From an uncultured Slackia sp. (GTDB taxonomy: Bacteria; Actinomycetota; Coriobacteriia; Coriobacteriales; Eggerthellaceae), in assembly GCF_944321625.1 (NCBI RefSeq), contig NZ_CALUMA010000057.1, positions 1-49,515 on the forward strand: DNA of 49,515 nt, given 5' to 3'. Below the pieces are notes generated by a model. The model was not told the origin of the DNA, ran no database searches, and worked only from the letters and a program-made list of their open reading frames with translations. Position numbers and translations under genes: made by a program. This document shows positions 17,239 through 24,582 of this stretch, in pieces. The stretch's first letter is position 1; the number at the start of each line of letters is the position of its first letter.

Positions 17239-17276
17239 CTGCCGCCGAGGCAAACCGTGGTTTGCGCCAGCGGCAG
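17239..17276 (-). promoter_or_regulatory. Leader hairpin 1 upstream of loaP
   Basis: Outer stem CTGCCGC (17239-17245) pairs with GCGGCAG (17270-17276); the inner stem GCAAACC (17250-17256) pairs with GGTTTGC (17259-17265), realistically with a four-base loop. The element is a two-stage hairpin in the roughly 430-base gap between the phosphatase terminator and loaP, and it shares the CTGCCGCTGGC opening with its neighbour at 17193-17226. Confidence 0.55.
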
Positions 17277-17372
17277 AAAGCTCACGCTCGCCTTGGAGTC
17301 ATGCTCCAAGAGTTCGCTTCAATTCGCTGGGCGGGTTGCCTTTGCGAATTGAATCCCGACGACGATGCGTCA

Positions 17373-17382
17373 GGAGTTAGCA
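17373..17382 (-). promoter_or_regulatory. Candidate extended -10 for the loaP operon
   Basis: The minus strand reads TGCTAACTCC here, and again 292 bases nearer the gene at 17081-17090. The TGCTA core resembles the extended -10 of the riboflavin transporter promoter at 24565-24572. Starting here, the transcript would include both leader hairpins before loaP. No clear -35 is present. Confidence 0.35.
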
Positions 17383-17465
17383 TCCTGCCCTTTTAGGAGA
17401 TTGGATGCCAGACCGACCCGCGGTGCCGCGTCGTCGTACGACTTCGCGTCACCTGAAATCAGGCC

Positions 17466-17489
17466 GAAAAAATGCGCGTTTTTACGCGC
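17466..17489 (-). terminator. Rho-independent terminator of the lcp-wzz-kinase-phosphatase unit
   Basis: On the minus strand GCGCGT, a four-A loop and ACGCGC are followed by ATTTTTTC. It lies about 10 bases after the phosphatase stop and separates the first polysaccharide unit from the loaP operon. Confidence 0.85.
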
Positions 17490-17499
17490 CCCGCAGAGT

Positions 17500-18153
17500 C
17501 TACACGCGCATGTGCGCTCCCCGGGTCTTGTAGTTCTTCCGCGCCTCCGCGAACGCCTTGTAGTGCTCGGGGTTATGCGCGTCGCTTGCTATATAGCGGT
17601 ACAGCATCTCGTCGAACATCTTCTTGGCGGGACGCTTCTCAGCACCTAGGCGCCCCCCGTTCACGAAGTCGGCAGACGCCTGCAGCTTGCACCCCATCTT
17701 CACCAGGCGCTTTGCGAAGCTGATGTCCTTCTGGATAAGGCGGTAGCGCTCGGGGTGCGCGATGATCACGTCGTAGCCCATGCCCTGGAGCTCGAAGATA
17801 GTGCGCTCGTACTCGTTCCACTCAAGCTCGGTCGCACGAGTAGAAAGCTCCAGGAGAAACTCGTTGCTGCCGTCGAAGTGCAGGTATTCCGCCCACTGCA
17901 TGCCCAGCTCCATAAGCTTGGGGTGATACACCTCAAAGCCCATCTGCAGCGGGAAGCCGCCGGCGTGCTCCACCAGCAGCTCGTAGGCGTCCCACATGGC
18001 GTCGTAATCAAAGTAAGGGTCGCGGCAGTGCGGCGTGCACGTGATGCTGGTGATGCCCGCAGCCTTAGCGGCTTCGAGCATACGCAGGCTCTCATCCAAA
18101 TCTGCCGCGCCGTCGTCAACGCCCGGCAGGATATGGCAATGCAAGTCGCGCAT
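17500..18153 (-). CDS. cpsB: CpsB/YwqE-type PHP tyrosine-protein phosphatase
   Basis: Removes phosphate from the tyrosine cluster of the partner BY-kinase and so controls polymer length and export. The ATG at 18153 gives 217 residues beginning MRDLHCHILPGVDDGA, the metal-binding HxH start of PHP phosphatases. Further ligands appear in TCTPHCRDP, FEVYHP, IIAHPERY and the final ASDAHN. The order wzz-kinase-phosphatase is that of cps loci in Gram-positive bacteria. The gene is separated from the kinase by about 140 bases containing a palindrome-like motif (18229-18245). Confidence 0.93.
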   Translation of the reverse strand: MRDLHCHILPGVDDGAADLDESLRMLEAAKAAGITSITCTPHCRDPYFDYDAMWDAYELLVEHAGGFPLQMGFEVYHPKLMELGMQWAEYLHFDGSNEFLLELSTRATELEWNEYERTIFELQGMGYDVIIAHPERYRLIQKDISFAKRLVKMGCKLQASADFVNGGRLGAEKRPAKKMFDEMLYRYIASDAHNPEHYKAFAEARKNYKTRGAHMRV

Positions 18154-18228
18154 CCGTCGTTTCCCTTTCTTCAATCGCAGGCAGGTTAGCACCCACCCTG
18201 ACTTTCCTATACTGCCACCGCTTCGCTG

Positions 18229-18245
18229 CAATTTGTTGCGCAACA
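18229..18245. promoter_or_regulatory. Palindromic motif shared with 22145-22168
   Basis: CAATTTGTTGCGCAACA occurs here between the kinase and phosphatase genes and again, as part of a perfect 24-bp palindrome, upstream of the gene at 21487-22080. The central TTGCGCAA is symmetric. It may be an operator for a dimeric regulator. A GGTGCTAACC sequence with a possible extended -10 lies about 40 bases further on, toward the phosphatase. Confidence 0.4.
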
Positions 18246-18292
18246 TTGCGCTTCGGCGGCAGTTTTACGTGAACCTTACGCCGTTTGGCTGA

Positions 18293-19078
18293 TTACCCCA
18301 CGTTGTGGCGACCACGCCCGCGATGCGTAGGCATGTCCACCGCAAAATCCGAATCGGGCACCTGCGCACCGCTCGACACGTGACCGCTGGAGTGCTCGCT
18401 CTTCTTCACGCGCTTGCCGTCCTTGGTGTAGTACGCGTAGTAGTACTCGCTGGTCTCGGTCTCGCAGCCGTTCAGAATCACACCCAGGATGTTGGCCTCG
18501 GCCTTCTTCAGCTGCTCGAATGCATGCACCACCTCATCGCGCTTGGTGAAGTTGTCGCGCACCACCAGGGCCGTGCCGTCCACCATGGTGGACAGGATGG
18601 CCGCGTCGACGAAGGTGCCCACCGGAGGCGTATCGAAAATCACGTAGTCGTACGCTTCTTCCAGAATCTGCACCAGACGCGCGAAGCGCTTGGACGAAAT
18701 GATGTCGGCGGGGTTGGGAATATGCGGCTCAGCGTCCAAGAAGTCCATGTTCTGCTGGCCCGTAGCAACCACGGCATTCTCCCAGCGCACCTGATCGGAA
18801 AGCACGGCATAGAGGCCCGCTTTGGCATGCGCGCCAATCATGTCGGCCACGCTGCGGCGGCGCATGTCGCACTCAACCAGCAGCACACGCTTGCCGCTGG
18901 TGGCAATGGCCTGCGCCAGGTTCACGGCAACGGTGGTCTTGCCCTCATTGGGCACCGAAGATGTCATGACCAGCGTACGGATGGGATTGTCGACGCTGGC
19001 AAAGCGGATGTTGGCCAGAAGCGTCTTGGCGGCGTTCTGCACCACCAGCTTGTCGGCTCCGCCCTTCTTTCGCGCCAT
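18293..19078 (-). CDS. cpsD: CpsD/CapB-type bacterial tyrosine kinase
   Basis: This is a 261-residue cytoplasmic BY-kinase that works with the membrane protein encoded just upstream. P-loop SSVPNEGKTT (40-49), Walker A' LLVECDMRRR (66-75) and YVIFDTPP (145-152) are present. The C-terminal tyrosine cluster EYYYAYY (Y212-Y214, Y216, Y217) is the autophosphorylation site. It starts two bases after the Wzz-like gene ends. In such systems phosphorylation cycles control chain length and export of the polysaccharide. Confidence 0.95.
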   Translation of the reverse strand: MARKKGGADKLVVQNAAKTLLANIRFASVDNPIRTLVMTSSVPNEGKTTVAVNLAQAIATSGKRVLLVECDMRRRSVADMIGAHAKAGLYAVLSDQVRWENAVVATGQQNMDFLDAEPHIPNPADIISSKRFARLVQILEEAYDYVIFDTPPVGTFVDAAILSTMVDGTALVVRDNFTKRDEVVHAFEQLKKAEANILGVILNGCETETSEYYYAYYTKDGKRVKKSEHSSGHVSSGAQVPDSDFAVDMPTHRGRGRHNVG

Positions 19079-19080
19079 GT

Positions 19081-19740
19081 CTACTTCCCTTCCTTCATAG
19101 CCGGAATGCGGCCGATAACCGGCACACCCAGCAGCTCTTCCACATCTTCAGCGCCGCGCACGCGGGTGTTGAGGACGTCCATCAGCACCACGATGGCGAC
19201 GGCCAGGAACAGGCCCGCCAGAAACGCGACCGCGGTGTACATCATGCGATTGGGGCCGCTGGGAGATTCGGGGGTGGCGGCCTCGTCGATCACGTTGACG
19301 CTCTGGACGTTCATGACCTCCTGGGCCACGGCCGAAACGTTTTTAGCCAACTCGTTGGCGATGATGGCCGTGCTCTGGGCATCCTGACCCGTCACGCTCA
19401 GCGTGAGCACGCGTGTGGTGGTCTCGCTGTTCACGGCGATGTCGTAGTCATCCAGGCTGTTCATCTGCAGCGCGGCGGCCGTATCCTTGGTCACGCGGTC
19501 GCTGGTGATGAGGTTCGCCACGTCGTTGGTGATCATCTGGCTGGCAGAAAGATCGGTGCTCATGGTGGCGCCCGTGGTGTTGTCGCTTTGCACCAGCACG
19601 TACATGCTGGTGGAGGCCGTATAGGTGTTGGGCATGAACAGGAAGCTCACGAGCCCCATGGCGATGGCGCACACGATGGGCAGCGCTACCACCAGCTTGA
19701 GATGCTTGCGCATCAGTTTGAGAAGTTCCAGTAACGTCAT
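19081..19740 (-). CDS. Wzz/YveK-type chain-length regulator, kinase modulator
   Basis: This is a 219-residue membrane protein with two transmembrane helices (about 18-36 and 172-192) flanking an extracytoplasmic domain. The N-terminal LLELLKLMRKHLKLVVALP and the PxxP-containing region (ATPESPSGPNRMMY) just before the second helix are typical. The cytoplasmic tail should activate the neighbouring BY-kinase. The coupled gene arrangement supports that. Equivalent names are CapA, CpsC and YveK. Confidence 0.92.
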   Translation of the reverse strand: MTLLELLKLMRKHLKLVVALPIVCAIAMGLVSFLFMPNTYTASTSMYVLVQSDNTTGATMSTDLSASQMITNDVANLITSDRVTKDTAAALQMNSLDDYDIAVNSETTTRVLTLSVTGQDAQSTAIIANELAKNVSAVAQEVMNVQSVNVIDEAATPESPSGPNRMMYTAVAFLAGLFLAVAIVVLMDVLNTRVRGAEDVEELLGVPVIGRIPAMKEGK

Positions 19741-19764
19741 TGTGGGTTTGCCTTTCGAAAGCCG

Positions 19765-21189
19765 CTATTCGGCGGGTGCTACGTCGTCGGTGGTCAGTCC
19801 TGCGTTGGCGGCCAAATCCTCATACTGCTGGGGAGCGGGCGAGTTGGTCGCAGCGCCCAGGTCGGGGTTGTTGGCCTGCTCTTCGGGGATTTCAGCGCTC
19901 TCGTCATTGGGATCAAGTCCCGCATCCACGCGCTGCATCATGGCGCGCCATTCGTCGAACATGGTGCCCACATAGCTCACGCCATCCTGCGAAAGCGAAT
20001 AGCTGGGGCACGCCGCCGAATACATGGTGACATCCTTGCCCATGAATTGCTGGGCAAGCGCCACCATATCGGTAACCGAGTAATCGGTACTCACGCTCTC
20101 GGCCAGTTGACCGATGATACTGGGAAGGTCTGCCGGACTGCTGGCGAGCACCTGTTTGATGATGCCTTCGACAATCTGACGCTGAGCCTGAGCGCGGCCA
20201 AAGTCACCACCGGACACGTTGTATCGCTCACGGGCATATGCGAGGGCCTGTTCACCGTTAAGCTTCTGCTCTCCGGCCTGGAACGACATGCCACCGTTGC
20301 CAGCGTCAAAGCTCTCGGGCACATCCACCCAGATGCCGCCCAAGGCATCCACCACGTCTTCGAGCTCGTCGAAGTGCACCTCGGCGTAATGCGAGATGGG
20401 CACACCCGCGAACTCAGACACGCACTCTACGGCACCCGCCGCACCGCCGAACGCGTAGGCGGCGTTGATCTTCTGCGTGCCCTGGCCCTCGATGGTCACC
20501 ATGGTGTCACGCGGGATGGAGATGAGGTCCACCGTGGCAGTGTCGGGGTCGATGCGGGCGAGCATGGTCACGTCGGAACGGCTGGCGGTATCGCCCTCGC
20601 GCGCATCGCTGCCCAGGATGAGCATGTAGAATGCGGAGCTTTCCTTGCCGTCCGCCGCCTGCGTGGGCTGTTCCAAAACCTGGGAGAGCGCCTGGCGGTC
20701 TTCCTCGTTCAGACTCATGGAGGAGTTGAGGGAGTTGACCCACAGGGCGAGTGCCGCACCTGCGGCCACCACTAGCGCCACCACGATGCCTACGATGATG
20801 AGAGCGATCTTGGCGCCTTTGTGGCGTTTCTTGCGCACCTTGATCAGATTGTCGTCACGCCCGGTGTTGTAGGGGGAGCCGCCGCCGTACGGAGCACCGC
20901 CGCCGAAGCCTTGCTGACCCTGGCCGTATGCCCCGTGCGAACCATGCGCACCGTATGTGGCGGGACGGTACCCACCCTGGGCATGAGAGCCGCGACCGGC
21001 CGTGGCAGGCCGAAAGCCCGCAGGGGTCGTAGAGCCCGGCACGCCTTGAGGCGCCTGCCCGCCGGCATAGCCCCGACCGCCCGCAGGCTGGCCGAAGCTT
21101 TGGCCGCCCCTCGGCTGGCCGGGTTGACCCGGCTGGCCTGACTGGCCGCCTCGGGGCTGCCCGGGAATATGTTGGTTTCTCTCGCTCAT
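19765..21189 (-). CDS. LCP (LytR-CpsA-Psr) family glycopolymer ligase
   Basis: LCP enzymes attach polysaccharides or teichoic acids to peptidoglycan outside the membrane. The protein has 474 residues. About 120 N-terminal residues are rich in glycine, glutamine and proline and probably disordered; one helix (IALIIVGIVVALVVAAGAAL) anchors it. The LCP domain shows GSDAREGD, RSDVTMLARID, DLISIPRDT, KINAAYAFGG and LNGEQALAYARERY, with conserved arginine and aspartate residues. The tail is acidic. It is first in the unit with wzz, kinase and phosphatase. Confidence 0.93.
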   Translation of the reverse strand: MSERNQHIPGQPRGGQSGQPGQPGQPRGGQSFGQPAGGRGYAGGQAPQGVPGSTTPAGFRPATAGRGSHAQGGYRPATYGAHGSHGAYGQGQQGFGGGAPYGGGSPYNTGRDDNLIKVRKKRHKGAKIALIIVGIVVALVVAAGAALALWVNSLNSSMSLNEEDRQALSQVLEQPTQAADGKESSAFYMLILGSDAREGDTASRSDVTMLARIDPDTATVDLISIPRDTMVTIEGQGTQKINAAYAFGGAAGAVECVSEFAGVPISHYAEVHFDELEDVVDALGGIWVDVPESFDAGNGGMSFQAGEQKLNGEQALAYARERYNVSGGDFGRAQAQRQIVEGIIKQVLASSPADLPSIIGQLAESVSTDYSVTDMVALAQQFMGKDVTMYSAACPSYSLSQDGVSYVGTMFDEWRAMMQRVDAGLDPNDESAEIPEEQANNPDLGAATNSPAPQQYEDLAANAGLTTDDVAPAE

Positions 21190-21333
21190 ATCTCTATGCG
21201 CTGTGCCAGATTCCGCTCGCCTGAATCTCTGGCGCTTCCTTTCTCTATCGTATGGCGCGGGGCCGCGCTTCGGAGCCTCTTGTCCCGTTGCCGACCGACG
21301 CGCCCTCGCGTCACCTGAAAATGTTCGGAGGCG

Positions 21334-21363
21334 ATGATAGCACCCCCCCCCATAGAGTTTTAA
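21334..21363 (-). promoter_or_regulatory. Promoter for the lcp unit
   Basis: On the minus strand TGC-TATCAT (21342-21334) is a good extended -10; TTAAAA (21363-21358) is a weak -35 with an 18-base spacer. The start would lie near 21327, about 140 bases before the lcp start codon. The leader then contains TTTCAGGTGACGCGA (21320-21306), also present upstream of loaP at 17458-17444. Confidence 0.5.
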
Positions 21364-21486
21364 GTCTTATGGAGGAAAAATCGGCGAGCACTCAAACTTT
21401 TAGGATTGTAAAGGACGTTGGCTGCATCGTGTGGGGCCACAGCCAACAAAATGCGTTTATTCGTAAAGGCTGTGCAAAATTTTGCC

Positions 21487-22080
21487 TCACGACCCCTCTC
21501 CCCGCCGCCGCGTGCGCGCTTTTTGGCGACTTGGCGGCGATATATGCGGCTTGCCGGCTTCGTGATGCGTGGGGAGCGTGGCCTTGAGCCTGCCTAGCGC
21601 CTCGGCGGCCGCCTCGCGCGCCGCCTGAAAACCAGCGCCCTGCTTGTTGGCTCGTGCGTCGTCCGAAATGGCGCGGAACACGCTGCGCACCGAATAGTCG
21701 TCGGATGCGCCGGCGTTTTCGGTCAGATCGTCCACCAGGCGGTCGAACGCGCTTTCGCCTTCATGATGGCCATCCGCGTGATTGCGCCCGCGATCGATGA
21801 GCCCGCTTACCGTGCCTAAGCGCGAGGTGGAGGGAGCCATGCGAAGCCGGGCCGTGGCAGGCACGAAGCCCGACCGGGGCGCATCCGGCTGCACGGGCTG
21901 CGAACCCATCTGCGGGAGCGCGGCAGCGGAAGGCTCCATGCGCTCGCCCGCCGCTCGGTCATGCGGAACATGCTCGTTCACGGGCGTTTCTTGCGCTACG
22001 CGACCATTCAACAGCGATTCGTGCGACGGAGCCTCGCTTGCGGGCGTTTCATCCGTCGCCGCTTCACGGGCGTGCTTCAT
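21487..22080 (-). CDS. Hypothetical proline/alanine-rich protein
   Basis: The ATG at 22080 lies eight bases after GGGAGG and gives 197 residues. The first 90 or so are acidic, rich in Pro, Ala and Glu, and probably disordered. The region about 90-165 may form helices (DRLVDDLTENAG, SVRSVFRAISDDARANK), and the C-terminus is basic. There is no signal or membrane segment, and I do not recognise a family. It stands between the lcp unit and two other minus-strand genes; a CACAGCC/GGCTGTG hairpin without T-run follows at 21437-21476. Confidence 0.6.
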   Translation of the reverse strand: MKHAREAATDETPASEAPSHESLLNGRVAQETPVNEHVPHDRAAGERMEPSAAALPQMGSQPVQPDAPRSGFVPATARLRMAPSTSRLGTVSGLIDRGRNHADGHHEGESAFDRLVDDLTENAGASDDYSVRSVFRAISDDARANKQGAGFQAAREAAAEALGRLKATLPTHHEAGKPHISPPSRQKARTRRRGEGS

Positions 22081-22144
22081 GCGGCCAGCCTCCCTTCTCG
22101 CCTCGGTTTCACATATCAAGCTTTGATTGTATCGTGCTTTTCGC

Positions 22145-22168
22145 ACAATTTGTTGCGCAACAAATTGT
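22145..22168. promoter_or_regulatory. Perfect 24-bp palindrome, possible operator
   Basis: The half-site ACAATTTGTTGC is followed directly by its exact reverse complement. It lies 65 bases before the start codon at 22080, in the 253-base gap behind the gene ending at 22334. Seventeen of its bases recur at 18229-18245. It could also form a 12-bp stem in RNA, but it has no loop of workable size, which favours a protein-binding site. Confidence 0.5.
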
Positions 22169-22333
22169 AAGGCTGGCTCAGCGGGCCTCTTTCGACACGC
22201 GGCATGCTCTTGCGGGCGAACGGTGGGCGGCGGGTAATGGGCACACCGCAAACTCTGCCTTACGGTGTCGCGTACGCAGTTGCCCTACGACACCGTGCGC
22301 CGAAGCACGCCATCAATCCCGACGGCGCGCACC

Positions 22334-22693
22334 CTACTCTACGGTGCCGTATACGTAGCCCCAGCCGTGGCCGGCGATGGACGAGTTGAGCTGGGTGCAC
22401 AGCGCCACACGCGTATAGGCGCCGGGCGGCAACAGGTCAACGATCTCACGCAAATCGGAGTGGATATCGAACATTTCTGCCGCGATGATCACGTCCAAGC
22501 GCTCGACCATCTCGCTACTCTTATATAGGTAGTCCACAACGCGCTGGAGCTCGCCGTAAGATTCGCTTCGTTCGAGCAGTGCCAAAAGCTGTCCTTTCAC
22601 ATATTGAAAGTAGAGGCTGCGTAATTCATGGCGCCCGGCGCGCCCACACGCGCATTCCGAGCGCCGTCGTAAACCTTTATCGAATGCAGTCAC
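22334..22693 (-). CDS. Conserved-looking hypothetical protein
   Basis: Up to 119 residues from a GTG at 22693 that overlaps the preceding stop by 17 bases; the start is uncertain because no strong ribosome site is seen. The C-terminal 90 residues look genuinely coded (LYFQYVKGQLLALLERSES, then ELQRVVDYLYKSSEMVERLDVIIAAEMF in two stretches) and form helices ending in a glycine-rich tail GHGWGYVYG. No family recognised. It probably shares a transcript with the homocysteine-methyltransferase-like gene. Confidence 0.5.
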   Translation of the reverse strand: MTAFDKGLRRRSECACGRAGRHELRSLYFQYVKGQLLALLERSESYGELQRVVDYLYKSSEMVERLDVIIAAEMFDIHSDLREIVDLLPPGAYTRVALCTQLNSSIAGHGWGYVYGTVE

Positions 22694-23621
22694 GACCCAT
22701 AGCCGCCACGGCGAGCGCGCCCGTGTAGGCCGGCGTCGCCTCGCCGCAGGCGCGCAGGAACTGCGCCCCCGTCGCACGCAGCTGGAGCGCGGCGTCGGCA
22801 AGCGCGTCAGGCATGGGATACGGGTTGCCGGGAATGGGGCCGCCCAGCGCAGCGCGCTTCTTTTCCTGCGCGGTGGGAGCCTTCACGCGAATCTGCGCCA
22901 GGATAGGAGCATCGGTGAGCTGGGCCATCTGGCGCACCGTGGCGCACAGCGCCTCAGGCGCGGCGGCGCTGCGGACGCCCACCACGTCAGCGCCCTGCAT
23001 GGCCTCCACGGCCTGTTGCACGGTCATGCGGTCGAATTCGCCCTGGTCGTTGACATCCATGCTGGCAAACAGAGGGCCGTCGTACACCTTGCGCACGCCC
23101 TCGATGGCGCAGCGCATGTCGGCCTCGGTGCGCATGCCGTTGAGGAACAGCGCGTCAAAGGGAACGCCCTGGGCGCCCAACGCCGCGCGGTCTCCCCCAT
23201 CCGCGCCAACGCCTTCACCCATAAACGCGCAGGCAGAGGCTTCGTACTGCTGCACGGTCTGCTTGAGCGACGCCTTGCTGGACGGGTCCAGCGGCAGGTT
23301 GCACGGACCGATCTCGCACAAGACGTGCTGGGGATTGTTGGCGTTCGCGCTCGCCAGGGCAGAGGCGGCCACGTCGGCCGCGCGGTCTTCCATGCGCGCG
23401 TGCGCCAAACGCGCCGGGCAGATGCCCTCGGTGGCCGTGACCAGGCATTGCGCGCCGGCAAGCGCCTCCAGACGCAGCGCATCGGTCGCCATCTCGGGCT
23501 CGATGAGGCTGGTGAATTCGAAATCGTCCTCCACGTCTACGCCCTGGCGCGCGAGCGCGTAGTCGATGGGCGCGGAAAGCACGAGCATGTCATGATGGAA
23601 TCGCAGTTGGATATCAGCCAT
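22677..23621 (-). CDS. Homocysteine S-methyltransferase-like protein with missing zinc ligands
   Basis: The ATG at 23621 follows GGAG and gives 314 residues; the frame remains open further upstream, but that part is low-complexity and repeat-containing. ATEGICPARLAHA (63-75) and VLCEIGPCNLPLDPS (100-114) match the barrel of MetH/BHMT-type enzymes. Active members bind zinc through one cysteine in an NC motif and a CC pair. Here the NC position reads RS (217-218) and the pair reads AC (291-292), so only one of three ligands remains. It may not use homocysteine, or may act in another methyl transfer. Confidence 0.6.
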   Translation of the reverse strand: MADIQLRFHHDMLVLSAPIDYALARQGVDVEDDFEFTSLIEPEMATDALRLEALAGAQCLVTATEGICPARLAHARMEDRAADVAASALASANANNPQHVLCEIGPCNLPLDPSSKASLKQTVQQYEASACAFMGEGVGADGGDRAALGAQGVPFDALFLNGMRTEADMRCAIEGVRKVYDGPLFASMDVNDQGEFDRMTVQQAVEAMQGADVVGVRSAAAPEALCATVRQMAQLTDAPILAQIRVKAPTAQEKKRAALGGPIPGNPYPMPDALADAALQLRATGAQFLRACGEATPAYTGALAVAAMGRDCIR

Positions 23622-23775
23622 GGGGTTCGCTCCAAACTCGAGAAGTATTCGTCGCGCGCTATTGTAACGCAGGGCACGCACCGAACGATGCGCCCGCCGC
23701 GACACCCACGAGATAGGCACGCTCCCGCGCTTCCTTGCGCTCTTTGCGTTCCGTGCGTTCCTCGCCTTCCCCGCT

Positions 23776-23841
23776 CTCTTGGACGATTGCAAGTCGAACG
23801 CCGCCCCATTCTCTTGGACGATTGCAAGCCGAACGCCGCCC
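23776..23841. repeat. Two tandem 35-bp units
   Basis: CTCTTGGACGATTGCAAG followed by (T/C)CGAACGCCGCC occurs at 23776 and again at 23811, with one difference in the shared part. It is a simple tandem duplication in the gap 23622-23956, which contains no convincing gene. The unit length is not a multiple of three, which argues against this being coding sequence. Confidence 0.7.
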
Positions 23842-23944
23842 GCGAGGGTTGCTCCGGCGATTTGCACGGTGCGTTTTACACCGATTTGCATCCGAGAACA
23901 CAAGACCTCCACGGCCTCGTCATAGGTTCTCGAAACCGCATCTT

Positions 23945-23950
23945 TATAAT
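23945..23950 (+). promoter_or_regulatory. -10 box of the candidate small RNA
   Basis: A perfect TATAAT stands seven bases before the proposed 5' end of the small RNA. The -35 region is poor (TAGGTT, 16 bases upstream). Confidence 0.45.
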
Positions 23951-23956
23951 TGCAGC

Positions 23957-24084
23957 TGCAAGCGCAAGGCTCCCCTCCTTCACTTGCCTGCTTGTTAAAG
24001 CAGAAACGGTGCATTCCCCTTGCACCGATCATCCCCTCCTTGTGTGAGGCCCGGCCCTTCCCTTCCGGGCCTCAATCTTTTTCT
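23957..24084 (+). ncRNA. Candidate small RNA with C-rich loops
   Basis: No plus-strand gene precedes the strong terminator at 24046-24084, yet TATAAT lies about 100 bases upstream of it. The roughly 125-base RNA folds into three stems. Hairpin 1 (23958-23995) pairs CAAGC and CAAG with CTTG and GCTTG and shows the loop GCTCCCCTCCTTCA. Hairpin 2 pairs CGGTGCA (24007-24013) with TGCACCG (24021-24027) around TTCCCCT. An unpaired ATCCCCTCCTT follows, and then the terminator. Exposed CCCCUCC motifs are the mark of Gram-positive sRNAs that pair with Shine-Dalgarno sequences (LhrC, RsaE, csRNA types). Alternative: the complement reads as AAGGAGG plus ATG of an upstream-extended minus-strand frame. 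Confidence 0.6.
24046..24084 (+). terminator. Rho-independent terminator of the small RNA
   Basis: GAGGCCCGG (24046-24054) and CCGGGCCTC (24065-24073) form a nine-pair stem followed by AATCTTTTTCT. The T-run is only on the plus strand, so it ends plus-strand transcription. Confidence 0.85.
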
Positions 24085-24254
24085 AAGGCAAAAGGCACCA
24101 ATACCCCTGTAAATCACTTCGCTTATCGTTTCGCGTCTTACTTCCTGCATGAACTCTCTGCAGGCCGCTTCGCCCATCGGCTCTCGACCTTCCTTCTAAC
24201 CCGCAATCCACCTCTGGGTCCCCGGTTTTTACGGCGCATCGAGCAGATGACCCC

Positions 24255-24377
24255 TTCATGCTGCAGTTTTTCGGCACATTTTAAAGTAGACCAGCATGCA
24301 GGTCGTGCAAAACACCAGGTCAGATGTCACCCATGTTTCCCCCTACTTCGCCGCCTACCATAAAACTGCAGCATGAA
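24255..24377. repeat. 16-bp perfect inverted repeat with 91-base spacer
   Basis: TTCATGCTGCAGTTTT (24255-24270) is the exact complement of 24362-24377. The spacer has no reading frame of note. It may be a small non-autonomous element or a structured RNA in the 670-base gap before ribU. The rest of the gap (24085-24540) shows nothing I can name. Confidence 0.5.
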
Positions 24378-24543
24378 CGAGTTTTTGCTGCCCTCTTTGT
24401 CTTTCTCTGTGAGTTTTGGCTATAACTCCAAGCTTTTGTCGCCCGCACCGCAGATTGCCCGTCCATGCCATAGGTCGTCCGTCACGCCTTTCCTTATAGA
24501 CACCCCAATCGCGCCTTTGCGTTACTTTACCCAAATAAAGTGG

Positions 24544-24572
24544 TTCACAATGGTGGCGCTCGGTGCTACAAT
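24544..24572 (+). promoter_or_regulatory. Promoter of the FMN riboswitch-ribU transcript
   Basis: TTCACA (24544-24549), a 17-base spacer and TACAAT (24567-24572) with a TGC extension make a near-consensus promoter. Transcription would start near 24579, just before the FMN aptamer. Confidence 0.7.
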
Positions 24573-24582
24573 CGCCTGCGTA

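Noticed and set aside
23776..23841. CRISPR-like repeat
   Set aside because: Only two adjacent copies without spacers; it is a tandem duplication.
23622..24032. N-terminal extension of the homocysteine-methyltransferase-like gene
   Set aside because: It contains a 35-bp tandem repeat, low-complexity arginine/alanine sequence and the complement of the candidate small RNA. ATG 23621 has its own ribosome site.
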